Below are positions 1-8,045 of a stretch of 64,000 nucleotides of DNA, piece after piece (position 1 is the first letter of the stretch; each line of letters starts with the position of its first letter). Both the position numbers and the translations under genes were made by a program. Origin of the DNA: DATAVK01 sp036267755 (lineage in GTDB: Bacteria > Actinomycetota > Actinomycetes > JAFAQI01). The stretch is taken from NCBI GenBank assembly GCA_036267755.1, contig DATAVK010000134.1:1-64000 (forward strand), read 5' to 3'. Under the pieces are notes generated by a model. That model ran no database searches. It saw only the letters and a list, made by a program, of their open reading frames with translations, and was not told the DNA's origin.

Positions 1-623
1 CTCATCGCCCATGCCGGGTAGGCGGCGTCGAGCAGCGCGGCCAGGTAGCCCAACGTGTCGATGCCGATGAAGCAGACCAGCGGAATGACGATCCGGACCG
101 GCTGCAGCACGTCGGGCATGGAGATGCCCTGGGCCACCGCCAACGTCACCATCGTGAGGAACAGGTCCACCAGGAAGAACGCCGCGCACCCGGTGGCGAC
201 GAGCAGCAGCGTCTCGGGCGCGAGCAGGCCGTGGTGCAGGGACACGATGCTGAGCAGGACGACGCCAGACAGCGACACGCAGCCGACGTTGAAGACCCGG
301 TCGGTGATCGGTTTGCTTCGCTCGGACAGGAACATGACCGCGGTCGCGGCGAGCCACAGCACCGAGGCGCCGCTCAACGACGTGAACAGCGAGACGTAGA
401 CCAAGGCGGCCGGCGCGAAGCTGATCTCGATCGTGCCGGCCTGGCTCGGCAGCCGCATCGGGACGTGCGAGATCGCGACGATGGCAATCGCGACGACGAT
501 GGTCGTGATCGGCAGGCCGTGCGGATGGCGAAGCCACGGAATCGCGACGGCGAGCGAGACCAGACATCCCACGGCACAGATGGCAGCGTCGAGTGAACGC
601 CCTAGGCGCTGGTTGTTCAACAT
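1..623 (-). CDS. Membrane sensor protein, N-terminal part only (cut by window edge)
   Basis: An open frame starts at an ATG whose complement is at 621-623 and runs off the left edge without a stop, so at least 207 residues are present and the C-terminus is missing. The visible part is almost all hydrophobic, with about six to seven membrane segments starting near residue 10, and no enzymatic domain is reached. The pattern (a short ISF motif after the second segment, then a charged stretch and an FNVG motif before the next) resembles the membrane module inside the GGDEF/EAL protein at 37426-41166 (ISF, later FNCG). I therefore infer a membrane-anchored signalling protein whose output domain (GGDEF, EAL or HD-GYP) lies outside the window. 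The ribosome site is weak (AAGAG directly before ATG). Confidence 0.6.
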   Translation of the reverse strand, partial: MLNNQRLGRSLDAAICAVGCLVSLAVAIPWLRHPHGLPITTIVVAIAIVAISHVPMRLPSQAGTIEISFAPAALVYVSLFTSLSGASVLWLAATAVMFLSERSKPITDRVFNVGCVSLSGVVLLSIVSLHHGLLAPETLLLVATGCAAFFLVDLFLTMVTLAVAQGISMPDVLQPVRIVIPLVCFIGIDTLGYLAALLDAAYPAWAM

Positions 624-771
624 CTCTTACGAGCACTCGGCAGTCGCTCGAGACCGCTCAAGCGTCCGGACGGACTAGCGGCCCGCGGTCATCTGCCACG
701 CCCATCGGACACGATTCGGGGTACGGCGTCTCGTCTGGTGCCGTTCGGGGCGGGATGTCCGACTCGGTGGG

Positions 772-2109
772 TTAACTCCCGATGTCCTCGAGCATCTCGG
801 TGACCAGGGCGGCGATGGGTGAGCGCTCCGAGCGCGTAAGCGTGACGTGGGCGAACAACGGATGGCCCTTGAGCGCCTCGATCACCGCGGCGACGCCGTC
901 GTGACGGCCAACCCGGAGGTTGTCTCGCTGCGCGACGTCGTGGGTGAGCACTACCCGGGAGTTCTGGCCGATCCGTGACAGGACCGTGAGCAGCACCCCG
1001 CGTTCCAGCGACTGCGCCTCGTCGACGATGACGAAGGCGTCGTGCAGGCTCCGACCTCGGATGTGGGTGAGCGGCATCACTTCGAGCAGCTCGCGGTGGA
1101 TGACCTCGTCGATCACGCTGTCCGAGACCAGTGCGCCGAGGGTGTCGAAGACCGCCTGCGCCCAGGGCGCCATCTTCTCCGACTCGCTGCCTGGCAGGTA
1201 GCCGAGATCCTGGCCACCGACGGCGTACAGCGGGCGGAACACGACCACCTTGCGGTGCATTCGGCGTTCCAGCACCGCTTCGAGACCGGCGCACAGTGCG
1301 AGCGCGGACTTCCCGGTCCCGGCGCGGCCGCCCAGGGACACGATGCCGACGTCGGGGTCGAGGAGCAGGTCGAGCGCGATCCGCTGCTCGGCGCTGCGAC
1401 CGTGCACGCCGAATGCGTCGCGGTCACCGCGCACCAGGCGCAGCGACTTGTCCGGGCCGACCCGAGCGAGCGCGCTGCCGCGCTCGGAGAGCAGGACGAC
1501 GCCGGTGTGACATGGGAGCTCGCGGGCAGCCGGCAGGTCCAGGGTCTCCTGGGCGTAGAGCAGGTCGACCTCGTCGCCGGCCGCATCCAGCTCGGCCATC
1601 CCGGTCCATCCGGACTCGACCTGCTCGGCGAGGTACTCCTGCGCATGCATCCCGATGCTCGCGGCCTTGATCCGCAGCGGGAGGTCCTTGCTGACCAGGA
1701 CGACGTCGGCGCCCTCGGCGGCGAGGTTGGCCGCGACCGTCAGGATGCGGCTGTCGTTGTCGCCGATCCGGTAGCCGCTCGGCAGCACGCTCGGGTCGCT
1801 GTGGTTGAGCTCGACCCGGACCGTGCCGCCGGCCTCGTTGGCCGGTAACGGCCGGTCCAGCCGGCCGTGCCGGACGCGCAGGTCGTCGAGGCTGTGCAAC
1901 GACTGGCGGGCGAACCACCCCAGCTCGGGATGGTCACGTTTGGCTTCCAGCTCGGCAATGACGACGAGCGGCAGCACCACTTCGTGTTCGGCGAAGCGAC
2001 TCAGGGCCGACGGGTCGGCGAGCAGGACGCTGGTATCGAGGACGTAGACGCGCCGCAGCGGCTTGCGCCGCTTCGGGGTGGAACCGGCGCGTGTCGCGGT
2101 TGGGGTCAC
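772..2109 (-). CDS. phoH2: PhoH family protein with N-terminal PIN domain (PIN-PhoH ATPase)
   Basis: Two-domain protein of about 445 residues. The N-terminal PIN-like nuclease domain opens with YVLDTSVLLADP and carries acidic residues through NDSRIL; the C-terminal PhoH P-loop ATPase has Walker A GGRAGTGKS and Walker B VIVDEAQS. Family members couple RNA unwinding to ribonuclease activity. The domain order and the ELNHSDPSVLPSG stretch closely match mycobacterial PhoH2 as I remember it. The frame is open to a GTG at 2190, but GTG at 2109 has GGAGG just upstream and gives a length near the family norm (~433), so I chose it. It follows the RodZ-C-like and uppS genes on the same strand. The ends of the domains are intact; no truncation is seen. 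Confidence 0.92.
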   Translation of the reverse strand: MTPTATRAGSTPKRRKPLRRVYVLDTSVLLADPSALSRFAEHEVVLPLVVIAELEAKRDHPELGWFARQSLHSLDDLRVRHGRLDRPLPANEAGGTVRVELNHSDPSVLPSGYRIGDNDSRILTVAANLAAEGADVVLVSKDLPLRIKAASIGMHAQEYLAEQVESGWTGMAELDAAGDEVDLLYAQETLDLPAARELPCHTGVVLLSERGSALARVGPDKSLRLVRGDRDAFGVHGRSAEQRIALDLLLDPDVGIVSLGGRAGTGKSALALCAGLEAVLERRMHRKVVVFRPLYAVGGQDLGYLPGSESEKMAPWAQAVFDTLGALVSDSVIDEVIHRELLEVMPLTHIRGRSLHDAFVIVDEAQSLERGVLLTVLSRIGQNSRVVLTHDVAQRDNLRVGRHDGVAAVIEALKGHPLFAHVTLTRSERSPIAALVTEMLEDIGS

Positions 2110-2223
2110 GGGGCCTCCGGGCACTGACCGACGGGTGTCGGCCGTCGGTGCCGACGTTACGGCGCCGGGTGGCCGGTCCTGGCGCGACACGCCCGACCGT
2201 ACGGGTGCTCGGGAAAACAGTCC

Positions 2224-2769
2224 TCAGTTGACCTGGAAGTGCCGCACCTCGCCGGGCCGACCCGCGACCCGGGAGCGGTGGCCGGCGACGGCCAAGCGGA
2301 CCGCTCCGGCGTTGCCGAGCGTCACCCGCAGGCCGTGCTGGCGGAAGGCCAGCCGCTGGTCGTGGTGCATCACGCGGGCAATCAACAGGTGGTTGTTCCA
2401 GGTCCTGACCGAGACGTAGGACGCCGATCCGGTGACGACCAGCCGCAGCGAGTCGGTCGGTCGCGGGTGCGACTTCGACGTCGCGTGGGACTGAGCGGCC
2501 GGGGCCCTCGGAGTGGCCGCGACGCTGGGCGTCGGATCGATGACTGGAGCGGTCGAGAGCACGAGCGGCGCGGCGAACGGCGTGATCTGGGGAGTGGCGG
2601 TGCCGCCGTTGGTTCCGTTGGTGCCGCCGACGGCAAGGCCCAGGGCGGCCCCTCCACCGCCGAGTACGACGGTGGCAGCGAGGGCCGGGACGAGGAGCCG
2701 ACCGCGCGGCGGCGGCCGACGGTGCCGACCACGGCGCTGCGGCGGTCCCTTGCGGTGCCGACCGGACAT
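2224..2769 (-). CDS. Small membrane protein with RodZ-C-terminal-like (DUF4115) domain
   Basis: A 181-residue protein. It has a basic N-terminus rich in Arg (MSGRHRKG), one membrane segment near residues 25-48, a Thr/Pro/Ala linker, then about 75 residues of beta-rich sequence (SLRLVVTGSASYVSV ... GNAGAVRLAVAGH) that resembles the C-terminal domain of the rod-shape protein RodZ (DUF4115). The helix-turn-helix half of RodZ is absent, so this is not a full RodZ. The chosen ATG (2767-2769) begins the natural basic leader; the frame is open further upstream but that part overlaps the end of uppS territory and looks like non-coding-frame sequence. A role at the cell envelope is inferred only from topology and the neighbouring prenyl synthase. 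Confidence 0.68.
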   Translation of the reverse strand: MSGRHRKGPPQRRGRHRRPPPRGRLLVPALAATVVLGGGGAALGLAVGGTNGTNGGTATPQITPFAAPLVLSTAPVIDPTPSVAATPRAPAAQSHATSKSHPRPTDSLRLVVTGSASYVSVRTWNNHLLIARVMHHDQRLAFRQHGLRVTLGNAGAVRLAVAGHRSRVAGRPGEVRHFQVN

Positions 2770-2822
2770 GCGAACAGTGTCCCACTGCTTCGGCTCAGCG
2801 GAGCCGCCGACCGGCGTGCGAG

Positions 2823-3602
2823 TTATGCGCCGTGCCGGCGTTCGCGCTGCCCGTACGCGCGGAGCGCCCGCAGGAAGTCGACCCGGCGGAAGTCCGGCCA
2901 CAACGCGTCACAGAAGTAGAACTCCGCCCCGGCGCTCTGCCAGAGCAGGAACCCACCCAGCCGCTGCTCCCCCGACGTACGGATGATCAGGTCGAGGTCC
3001 GGCTGGCCGCGGGTATAGAGATGCTCGGCGATGTGCTCGACGTCGAGTGCCTCCGCCACATCTTCGAGCGAGGCTCCCGCCGCGGCGTGCTCGTGCAGCA
3101 TCGCCCGGACCGCGTCCGCGATCTCCCGGTGACCGCCGTACCCGATCGCGACGTTGACGAGGAGCCCGGTCTTGTCCGACGTCGCCTCGGCGGCGTCCTT
3201 GAGGATTCGCACGGTGGAGTCGGGCAGCAGGTCGAGCGCACCGACGGGGTGCACCCGAAACGGGCGGTCGGAGGCGGCGAGGCCGGTAACCGTGGCCTCG
3301 ATGATCCCGAGCAGCGGAACCAGCTCCGCCTGGGGGCGACTCAAGTTGTCGCTGGACAGCAACCACAGCGTGACGACCTCGACAGCGGCCTCGTCGCACC
3401 AGGCCAGCAGGTCGTTGATGTGCTCGGCGCCGGCCTGATGGCCGTGGCTGACGTTGGAGGCGCCGGCTGCACGCGCCCAGCGTCTATTGCCGTCGAGGAT
3501 GACGCCGACGTGCCGCGGAGCCGGCACCCGAGTGAGGCTCGCCGCCAGCCGTCGCTCGTAGAGCCCGTAGACGAGGTCTCGCATGCCCAACTTGCGCTTC
3601 AC
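2823..3602 (-). CDS. uppS: Z-isoprenyl diphosphate synthase (UppS family)
   Basis: 259-residue cis-prenyltransferase. It condenses isopentenyl diphosphate onto an allylic diphosphate in cis, making the polyprenyl lipid carrier for cell wall synthesis or its short precursor. Visible motifs are ILDGNRRWARAAG with the catalytic Asp, the WLLSSDNLSRP segment, and the C-terminal IRTSGEQRLGGFLLWQSA. The SSDNLSR variant and general length are like the mycobacterial short-chain enzyme (Rv1086 type) as I recall, so the product could be Z,E-farnesyl diphosphate rather than undecaprenyl diphosphate. The start at 3602 is GTG; an ATG seven codons in (3584) is equally plausible. The neighbours phoH2, mca and greA are the same as in mycobacteria. 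Confidence 0.93.
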   Translation of the reverse strand: MKRKLGMRDLVYGLYERRLAASLTRVPAPRHVGVILDGNRRWARAAGASNVSHGHQAGAEHINDLLAWCDEAAVEVVTLWLLSSDNLSRPQAELVPLLGIIEATVTGLAASDRPFRVHPVGALDLLPDSTVRILKDAAEATSDKTGLLVNVAIGYGGHREIADAVRAMLHEHAAAGASLEDVAEALDVEHIAEHLYTRGQPDLDLIIRTSGEQRLGGFLLWQSAGAEFYFCDALWPDFRRVDFLRALRAYGQRERRHGA

Positions 3603-3641
3603 ACCTGCACCGTAACGTCGGAGCCCGGATGACCCCCGGAC

Positions 3642-5465
3642 TCAGCCCTCGAGACGCGCCCTGAGCTTGTCGAGCTCGGCCCACAGCGCCTTCGGCGTGT
3701 GGTCACCGAAGCGCTCATAGTTCGGGCTCACCAGCTCGGCCTCCTCGCGCCACGCCGCCGGGTCCACGGTCAGCAACAGGTCGAGCTGCTCGTCGGTGAG
3801 GTCCAGACCCTCCACGTCGAGCGAGTCCTTCGTGGGCACCCGCCCGATCGGTGTGTCGGTCGCCGCGGCGGTGCCGTCCAGCCGCTCGGAGATCCACTTC
3901 AGCACCCGGCTGTTCTCGCCGAACCCAGGCCAGACGTAGTGCCCGTCGGCGTCCTTGCGGAACCAGTTCACGAAGTAGATCGCCGGCAGCTTGGCCGGGT
4001 CGGTGCGGTCCTGCATCGACAGCCAGTGACCGAAGTAGTCGCCCATGTTGTAGCCGCAGAACGGCAGCATCGCGAACGGGTCGCGGCGCAGCTCACCGAC
4101 CTTGTTCTCTGCGGCGGCCGTGCCCTCGGAAGCGACGTTCGACGCGAGGAACACGCCCTGGGTCCAGTCGTAGGCCTCGGTCACCAGCGGGACGCTGGTC
4201 GCGCGGCGGCCGCCGAACAGGATCGCGTCGATCGGTACGCCGGCCGGGTCCTCCCACTCGGGGGCGATGGTCGGGCACTGCGACGCCGGCACCGTGAACC
4301 GGGAGTTGGGGTGGGCGGCCGGCTCGTCGGAGTCGGGCGTCCAGTCATTGCCCTTCCAGTCGGTGAGGTGCGCCGGCGGCGTGTCGGTGAGGCCCTCCCA
4401 CCACACGTCACCGTCGTCGGTCAGCGCGACGTTGGTGAAGATCGAGTTGGCGTAGAGCGTGTCGATCGCGTTCTTGTTGGTCGACTCACCGGTGCCGGGG
4501 GCGACACCGAAGAAGCCGGCCTCAGGGTTGATCGCGTGCAGCCGGCCGTCATCACCGAAGCGCATCCAGCAGATGTCGTCGCCGACGGTCTCGGCCTTCC
4601 AGCCGGGCAGCGTGGGCATCAGCATCGCGAGGTTGGTCTTGCCGCAGGCGCTGGGGAACGCCGCCGCGATGTAGCGCGCCGTACCTTCCGGCGAGGTCAG
4701 CTTGAGGATCAGCATGTGCTCGGCGAGCCAGCCCTCGTCGCGGGCCATCACCGAGGCGATCCGCAGCGCGTAGCACTTCTTGCCGAGCAGGGCGTTACCG
4801 CCGTACCCCGAGCCGTAGGACCAGATCTCGCGGGTCTCGGGGTAGTGGACGATGTACTTCTCGTCGTTGCAGGGCCACGCGACGTCGGCCTCGCCCGACT
4901 CCAGCGGCGCGCCGACGGAGTGAACGGCCGGGACGAAGAACCCGTCGGTGCCCATCGCGTCCAGCGCCGGCTTGCCCATCCGGGTCATGATTCGCATCGA
5001 GATGACGACGTACGGCGAGTCAGTGATCTCGACGCCGAGCGCGGAGATCGGGGAGCCGAGCGGCCCCATACAGAACGGGACGACGAACATCGTCCGGCCG
5101 TGCATCGAGCCGCGGAAAAGCCCGTTCAGGGTCTGGCGCATCTCGGTCGGGTCGACCCAGTTATTGGTCGGGCCGGCGTCCTGCTCCTGCTCGGAGCAGA
5201 TGAACGTCCGGCTCTCCACGCGCGCGACGTCCGAGGGGTCCGACATGGCGGCGAAGGAGTTGGGCCGCTTGTCGGGGTTGAGCGCAGTGAGCGTGCCGGA
5301 CTCGACCAGCTCGCGGGTCAGCCGTTCCCATTCCTCCTCGGAACCGTCAGCCCAGACCACCCGATCCGGCTCCGTGAGCTCGGCGATCTCCCGAACCCAG
5401 GCGATCAACCCCGCGTGCTCCGTCGGGGCATTCTCAAGACCCGGAATGGTGGCTGCGGCAGTCAT
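3642..5465 (-). CDS. pckG: Phosphoenolpyruvate carboxykinase (GTP)
   Basis: 607-residue cytosolic PEPCK of the GTP class, which converts oxaloacetate plus GTP to PEP, CO2 and GDP at the entry to gluconeogenesis. The kinase P-loop with the reactive Cys is seen in AAAFPSACGKTNLAML; other family marks are ADGSEEEWERL near the N-terminus, SYGSGYGGNALLGKKC, and the nucleotide-binding FGGRR and NWFRKD segments. Length matches the actinobacterial enzyme (about 606). The ATG start at 5465 follows a good GAGGAG ribosome site. The gene is monocistronic with 99 bases of upstream DNA that hold a small palindrome (5514-5528). All catalytic stretches look complete. Confidence 0.98.
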   Translation of the reverse strand: MTAAATIPGLENAPTEHAGLIAWVREIAELTEPDRVVWADGSEEEWERLTRELVESGTLTALNPDKRPNSFAAMSDPSDVARVESRTFICSEQEQDAGPTNNWVDPTEMRQTLNGLFRGSMHGRTMFVVPFCMGPLGSPISALGVEITDSPYVVISMRIMTRMGKPALDAMGTDGFFVPAVHSVGAPLESGEADVAWPCNDEKYIVHYPETREIWSYGSGYGGNALLGKKCYALRIASVMARDEGWLAEHMLILKLTSPEGTARYIAAAFPSACGKTNLAMLMPTLPGWKAETVGDDICWMRFGDDGRLHAINPEAGFFGVAPGTGESTNKNAIDTLYANSIFTNVALTDDGDVWWEGLTDTPPAHLTDWKGNDWTPDSDEPAAHPNSRFTVPASQCPTIAPEWEDPAGVPIDAILFGGRRATSVPLVTEAYDWTQGVFLASNVASEGTAAAENKVGELRRDPFAMLPFCGYNMGDYFGHWLSMQDRTDPAKLPAIYFVNWFRKDADGHYVWPGFGENSRVLKWISERLDGTAAATDTPIGRVPTKDSLDVEGLDLTDEQLDLLLTVDPAAWREEAELVSPNYERFGDHTPKALWAELDKLRARLEG

Positions 5466-5513
5466 TCGTCACTCCTCGGCTCGCCGAGCGGCGGCAGTCG
5501 GACGGGAAAGGGT

Positions 5514-5528
5514 CAAGCATAACGCTTG
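5514..5528. promoter_or_regulatory. 15-bp palindrome upstream of pckG
   Basis: Two 5-bp arms, CAAGC and GCTTG, flank ATAAC about 50 bp before the pckG start codon, in a locally AT-richer stretch. It could be an operator or part of the promoter (TATGCT on the pckG strand overlaps it). Short palindromes arise by chance, so this is only a candidate. Confidence 0.3.
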
Positions 5529-5564
5529 TCATGTATTCCCTCCACGCCGGGGAGCAATCCTGCT

Positions 5565-6074
5565 TCAGCCGCCCGTCGGGCTCTCCCCGCGCAACCGCTC
5601 GACGTCACGCAGGGCGCTGCGGAGCTGCTCGAGCCAATCCTCGGTGTGCTCGCCCACCAGCCGGACGCACCAGGCCAGCGCGTGGGACCGCGACCGGGCC
5701 ACGCCGGCGTCCACCAGGGTGTCGAGCACCCGGCGCTCGGACTGCCGCAGCCGCGTCATCACGGGCACCGCCAGCGAGGTGAAGGTCTCGCTGGTCGCGC
5801 CGGAAGCCGCGCCCCACGCGATCGACCGACCGAACCGGTGCTCGGCTTCGCGGGCGATCCCGATCCGGGCCTCGCGGGTCTGCTCGCGAAATCGTGCGAT
5901 CCGCCCCGCCTCGGCAGCCGCCTTGACGTGCGGCTCCGCATCGGCGGCCAGGTCCTCGGGCTCGGGGAGCCGGCCGTGCACGGAGATCTCCTCGCGGTCG
6001 ACCGTCACGGTCGGTGCCGCCTCGAACCACTCGGCCGGTATCCGGCCACCCAGCCACGCCTCGATCTCGTTCAT
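5565..6074 (-). CDS. Conserved actinobacterial protein of unknown function, possible RHH segment
   Basis: 169 residues, soluble, no signal peptide. The middle is highly charged (RIARFREQTREARIGIAREA). The C-terminal half contains RLRQSERRVLDTLVDAGVARSRSHALAW, whose spacing (strand, helix, VAxSRSxAL turn, helix) resembles a ribbon-helix-helix DNA-binding fold. I recall similar unnamed proteins in Streptomyces but no function. The start at 6074 was chosen because GGAGG lies just before it; an upstream ATG at 6095 would add seven residues and has no clear ribosome site. The upstream region carries three ATTAC repeats at an exact 8-bp step, which fits autoregulation by an RHH protein, but this is inference. 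Confidence 0.68.
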   Translation of the reverse strand: MNEIEAWLGGRIPAEWFEAAPTVTVDREEISVHGRLPEPEDLAADAEPHVKAAAEAGRIARFREQTREARIGIAREAEHRFGRSIAWGAASGATSETFTSLAVPVMTRLRQSERRVLDTLVDAGVARSRSHALAWCVRLVGEHTEDWLEQLRSALRDVERLRGESPTGG

Positions 6075-6093
6075 GACCGCCTCCGTTGCACTC

Positions 6094-6114
6094 ATTACAT
6101 GATTACGTCGTTAC
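6094..6114. promoter_or_regulatory. Three short direct repeats with 8-bp period
   Basis: ATTAC, ATTAC and GTTAC begin at 6094, 6102 and 6110, i.e. exactly 8 bp apart, in an AT-rich island directly upstream of the gene at 5565-6074. On that gene's strand they read GTAA followed by four bases, three times. Tandem half-sites on one face of the helix are a usual layout for RHH or response-regulator binding. Function is inferred. Confidence 0.45.
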
Positions 6115-6180
6115 ACATCATGCGCGCAACGGCCGTCCGAGGCCAGCCTTGTCCGCCACCGGCGAACACACACGCATGGC

Positions 6181-6251
6181 CCATGGGTGGGCCAGGGCGA
6201 CACCAATGGGCCATGGGTGGGGCCAGGGCGACACCAATGGGCCATTGGTGT
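6181..6251. repeat. Two tandem copies of a 30/31-bp unit ending in a perfect palindrome
   Basis: The unit beginning CCATGGGTGG and ending GACACCAATGGG occurs at 6181-6210 and again at 6211-6241; the second copy has one extra G in a G run. A third partial start follows. The end of copy two forms a 21-base perfect palindrome (6231-6251) with 10-bp arms ACACCAATGG and CCATTGGTGT around one G. It lies between the transglutaminase stop (6259) and the promoter of the 5565-6074 gene, so a terminator or stem-loop role for the operon transcript is possible. No T tract follows. Confidence 0.75.
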
Positions 6252-6258
6252 GAGGGGG

Positions 6259-7104
6259 CTAGCGGAGGCGGGTGAGGGTGACCTCGACCTCGAGCGACTG
6301 GGTCTGGCCGCCGGAGAGCACGCCGTGCAGCGGCGCGACATCGGCGTAGTCCCGACCGCGGCCGACGCCCACGTGGCGGTGGCCGATTGGCTCGTTGTTG
6401 GTGGGATCGAATCCCCACCATTCACCGACCCACGCCTCGACCCAGGCGTGGCTCTCCCCCGCGACCGACTCGCCGATGGCCGCCTCGCGGCGGGGATGCA
6501 GGTACCCCGAGACATACCGAGCCGGTACGCCGATCGACCGCAGCATCACCAATGCGACGTGCGCGAAGTCCTGGCAGACGCCGCGGCGAGCGGCCCATGC
6601 CTCGGCAGCCGACGTGTGCACCCCCGTGACGCCCGTCTCGTAGGTCAACGCGTCGTGGACCCATGCCCCGACCGCCTCCGCGGCCGCAGCCGGGTGTGGG
6701 GCCGTCGACCGGATGTCGGCAGCGGCCGCCGCGAGCTCGGCGCTGTCCCCGGTGTAGGTCGTGGGCCGCAACAGCTCGTCGAACTGGTCGGTGATCTCGG
6801 ACTCCGTGAGGTCAGCCCACCCGACCTGGACCCCGGGCTCCAGGGCCGGCTCGGTCTCCACGACCGACGCGCTAGTGACGACGAGCTGGTCGTGCGGCTC
6901 GTGGATGTCGAACACGGTCACCTGCGATCCCCAGTAGTCCCAGTAGCGACGTACGGGGACGGGGGGATTGAGCGACACGCGCGAGCTCACCGTCGACTGG
7001 TGCAGGTCGGTGACCGGAGTCATTCTTGCTTCGTTGTACGACGCGCGAACCGGCGTCTTGTAGTGGAAGACGGTGCGGTGGACAACGTCGAGCCGCCAGG
7101 TCAT
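6259..7104 (-). CDS. Transglutaminase-like cysteine protease family protein
   Basis: 281-residue protein with the N-terminal bacterial transglutaminase region (residues ~1-100, starting MTWRLDVVHRT) and a transglutaminase core. The catalytic triad is visible: Cys in ARRGVCQDFAHVA, His in ESHAWVEAW, Asp in WGFDPTNN. The family covers amide-bond transfer or peptidase activity; the exact substrate is unknown. The ATG (7102-7104) overlaps the stop of the upstream alpha-E gene as ATGA, so the two are translationally coupled. The same trio (ATP-grasp, alpha-E, transglutaminase) is found in mycobacteria (Rv2411c-Rv2409c) and has been proposed from genome context to make and process a peptide-like product. 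Confidence 0.9.
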   Translation of the reverse strand: MTWRLDVVHRTVFHYKTPVRASYNEARMTPVTDLHQSTVSSRVSLNPPVPVRRYWDYWGSQVTVFDIHEPHDQLVVTSASVVETEPALEPGVQVGWADLTESEITDQFDELLRPTTYTGDSAELAAAAADIRSTAPHPAAAAEAVGAWVHDALTYETGVTGVHTSAAEAWAARRGVCQDFAHVALVMLRSIGVPARYVSGYLHPRREAAIGESVAGESHAWVEAWVGEWWGFDPTNNEPIGHRHVGVGRGRDYADVAPLHGVLSGGQTQSLEVEVTLTRLR

Positions 7105-8045
7105 GACCCACCCCCGGCGACCCACTCGACCATGGCCGACCCGCGGAAGAACCGGTCCGAGACCGCGCCGGTCACGACCGAGCAGGCGAGCTGGATGTCG
7201 GCCAACCGTTCCGGCAGCCCGATGGCGAGATCGGCGGCCCGGCTGAACTCCAGGTCGGTCCGAGTCCGCCCCAATGTGAGCAGCCCGATGTCTGCGATGC
7301 CCGTCCGCGAGGCGGTGTCGGGCAATAGCTCCGACAGGCAGTGTTCGGCGGTGGCGACGGCGGAGTACACGGACCGCGGGAACAGCCGGTCGAGCAACAG
7401 GAACTCGCTCGCCTGCCGCGGGTCGAGCGTGCCCCGATAGGTCCGCAGGAACGACTCGTACGCGCCGCAGCTGCGCAGCAGGGCGCCGGTCGAGGTCGCG
7501 AAGTCACCGACCACGCGGTACAGCGAGAGTGCCCGCACCGTCATGTCGGCGCGTTCCAGACTGCGGCCGAGTACGACGAACCGCCAGCCGTCGTCGTGGC
7601 TCATGGTGCCGTCGACGAGCCCGGCGACCAGCGCCGCACGCTCCTTGACGAAGTGGAAGAAGCCGGTCGGGTTGCCCCGCCGGCCGCGGGCTCGCTGCGC
7701 CGGAAGATCGTTGTACGTGGTGTTGAGGCACAACCACATCTCCGAGGAGATGACCTCCCGCACGGTGCGCGCGTTCTCCCGCGCGCCTTCCAGCGAGCTC
7801 CAGATCGGGCTGCCGCGGTCATAGGCGAGTCGGTCGAGCATGTACCGCGCGTCGAGCGCCTGCTCGGCGAGGTCCGCGCCGTCCGCGCCGACGACCGCGA
7901 GCAGCGTCCGACACGCGTCGGCCTCGCTCACGGTCGACTCCTCCAGGAGCAGGTGCACCGAGACATCGAGCATCCGGGCGACATCCTCGGCGCGTTCGAC
8001 GAGCCGGCCGATCCAGAACAACGACTCGGCGATCCGGCTCAGCAT
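7101..8045 (-). CDS. Alpha-E domain protein (DUF403)
   Basis: 314 residues, mainly alpha-helical, starting MLSRIAESLFWIGRLVERAEDVARML, which is the typical opening of the alpha-E family. Its biochemical role is unknown; the family nearly always sits beside a circularly permuted ATP-grasp protein and a transglutaminase. Start and stop both overlap neighbours (8039-8045 with the ATP-grasp gene, 7101-7104 with the transglutaminase), so the three are one transcription unit. A helical stretch includes LGRSLERADMTVRALSLY. Function as an accessory or scaffold for the ATP-grasp ligase is inference. Confidence 0.9.
   Translation of the reverse strand: MLSRIAESLFWIGRLVERAEDVARMLDVSVHLLLEESTVSEADACRTLLAVVGADGADLAEQALDARYMLDRLAYDRGSPIWSSLEGARENARTVREVISSEMWLCLNTTYNDLPAQRARGRRGNPTGFFHFVKERAALVAGLVDGTMSHDDGWRFVVLGRSLERADMTVRALSLYRVVGDFATSTGALLRSCGAYESFLRTYRGTLDPRQASEFLLLDRLFPRSVYSAVATAEHCLSELLPDTASRTGIADIGLLTLGRTRTDLEFSRAADLAIGLPERLADIQLACSVVTGAVSDRFFRGSAMVEWVAGGGS

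Noticed and set aside
3699..5522. A 607-codon plus-strand frame
   Set aside because: Antisense to pckG over nearly its whole length; no protein-like features.
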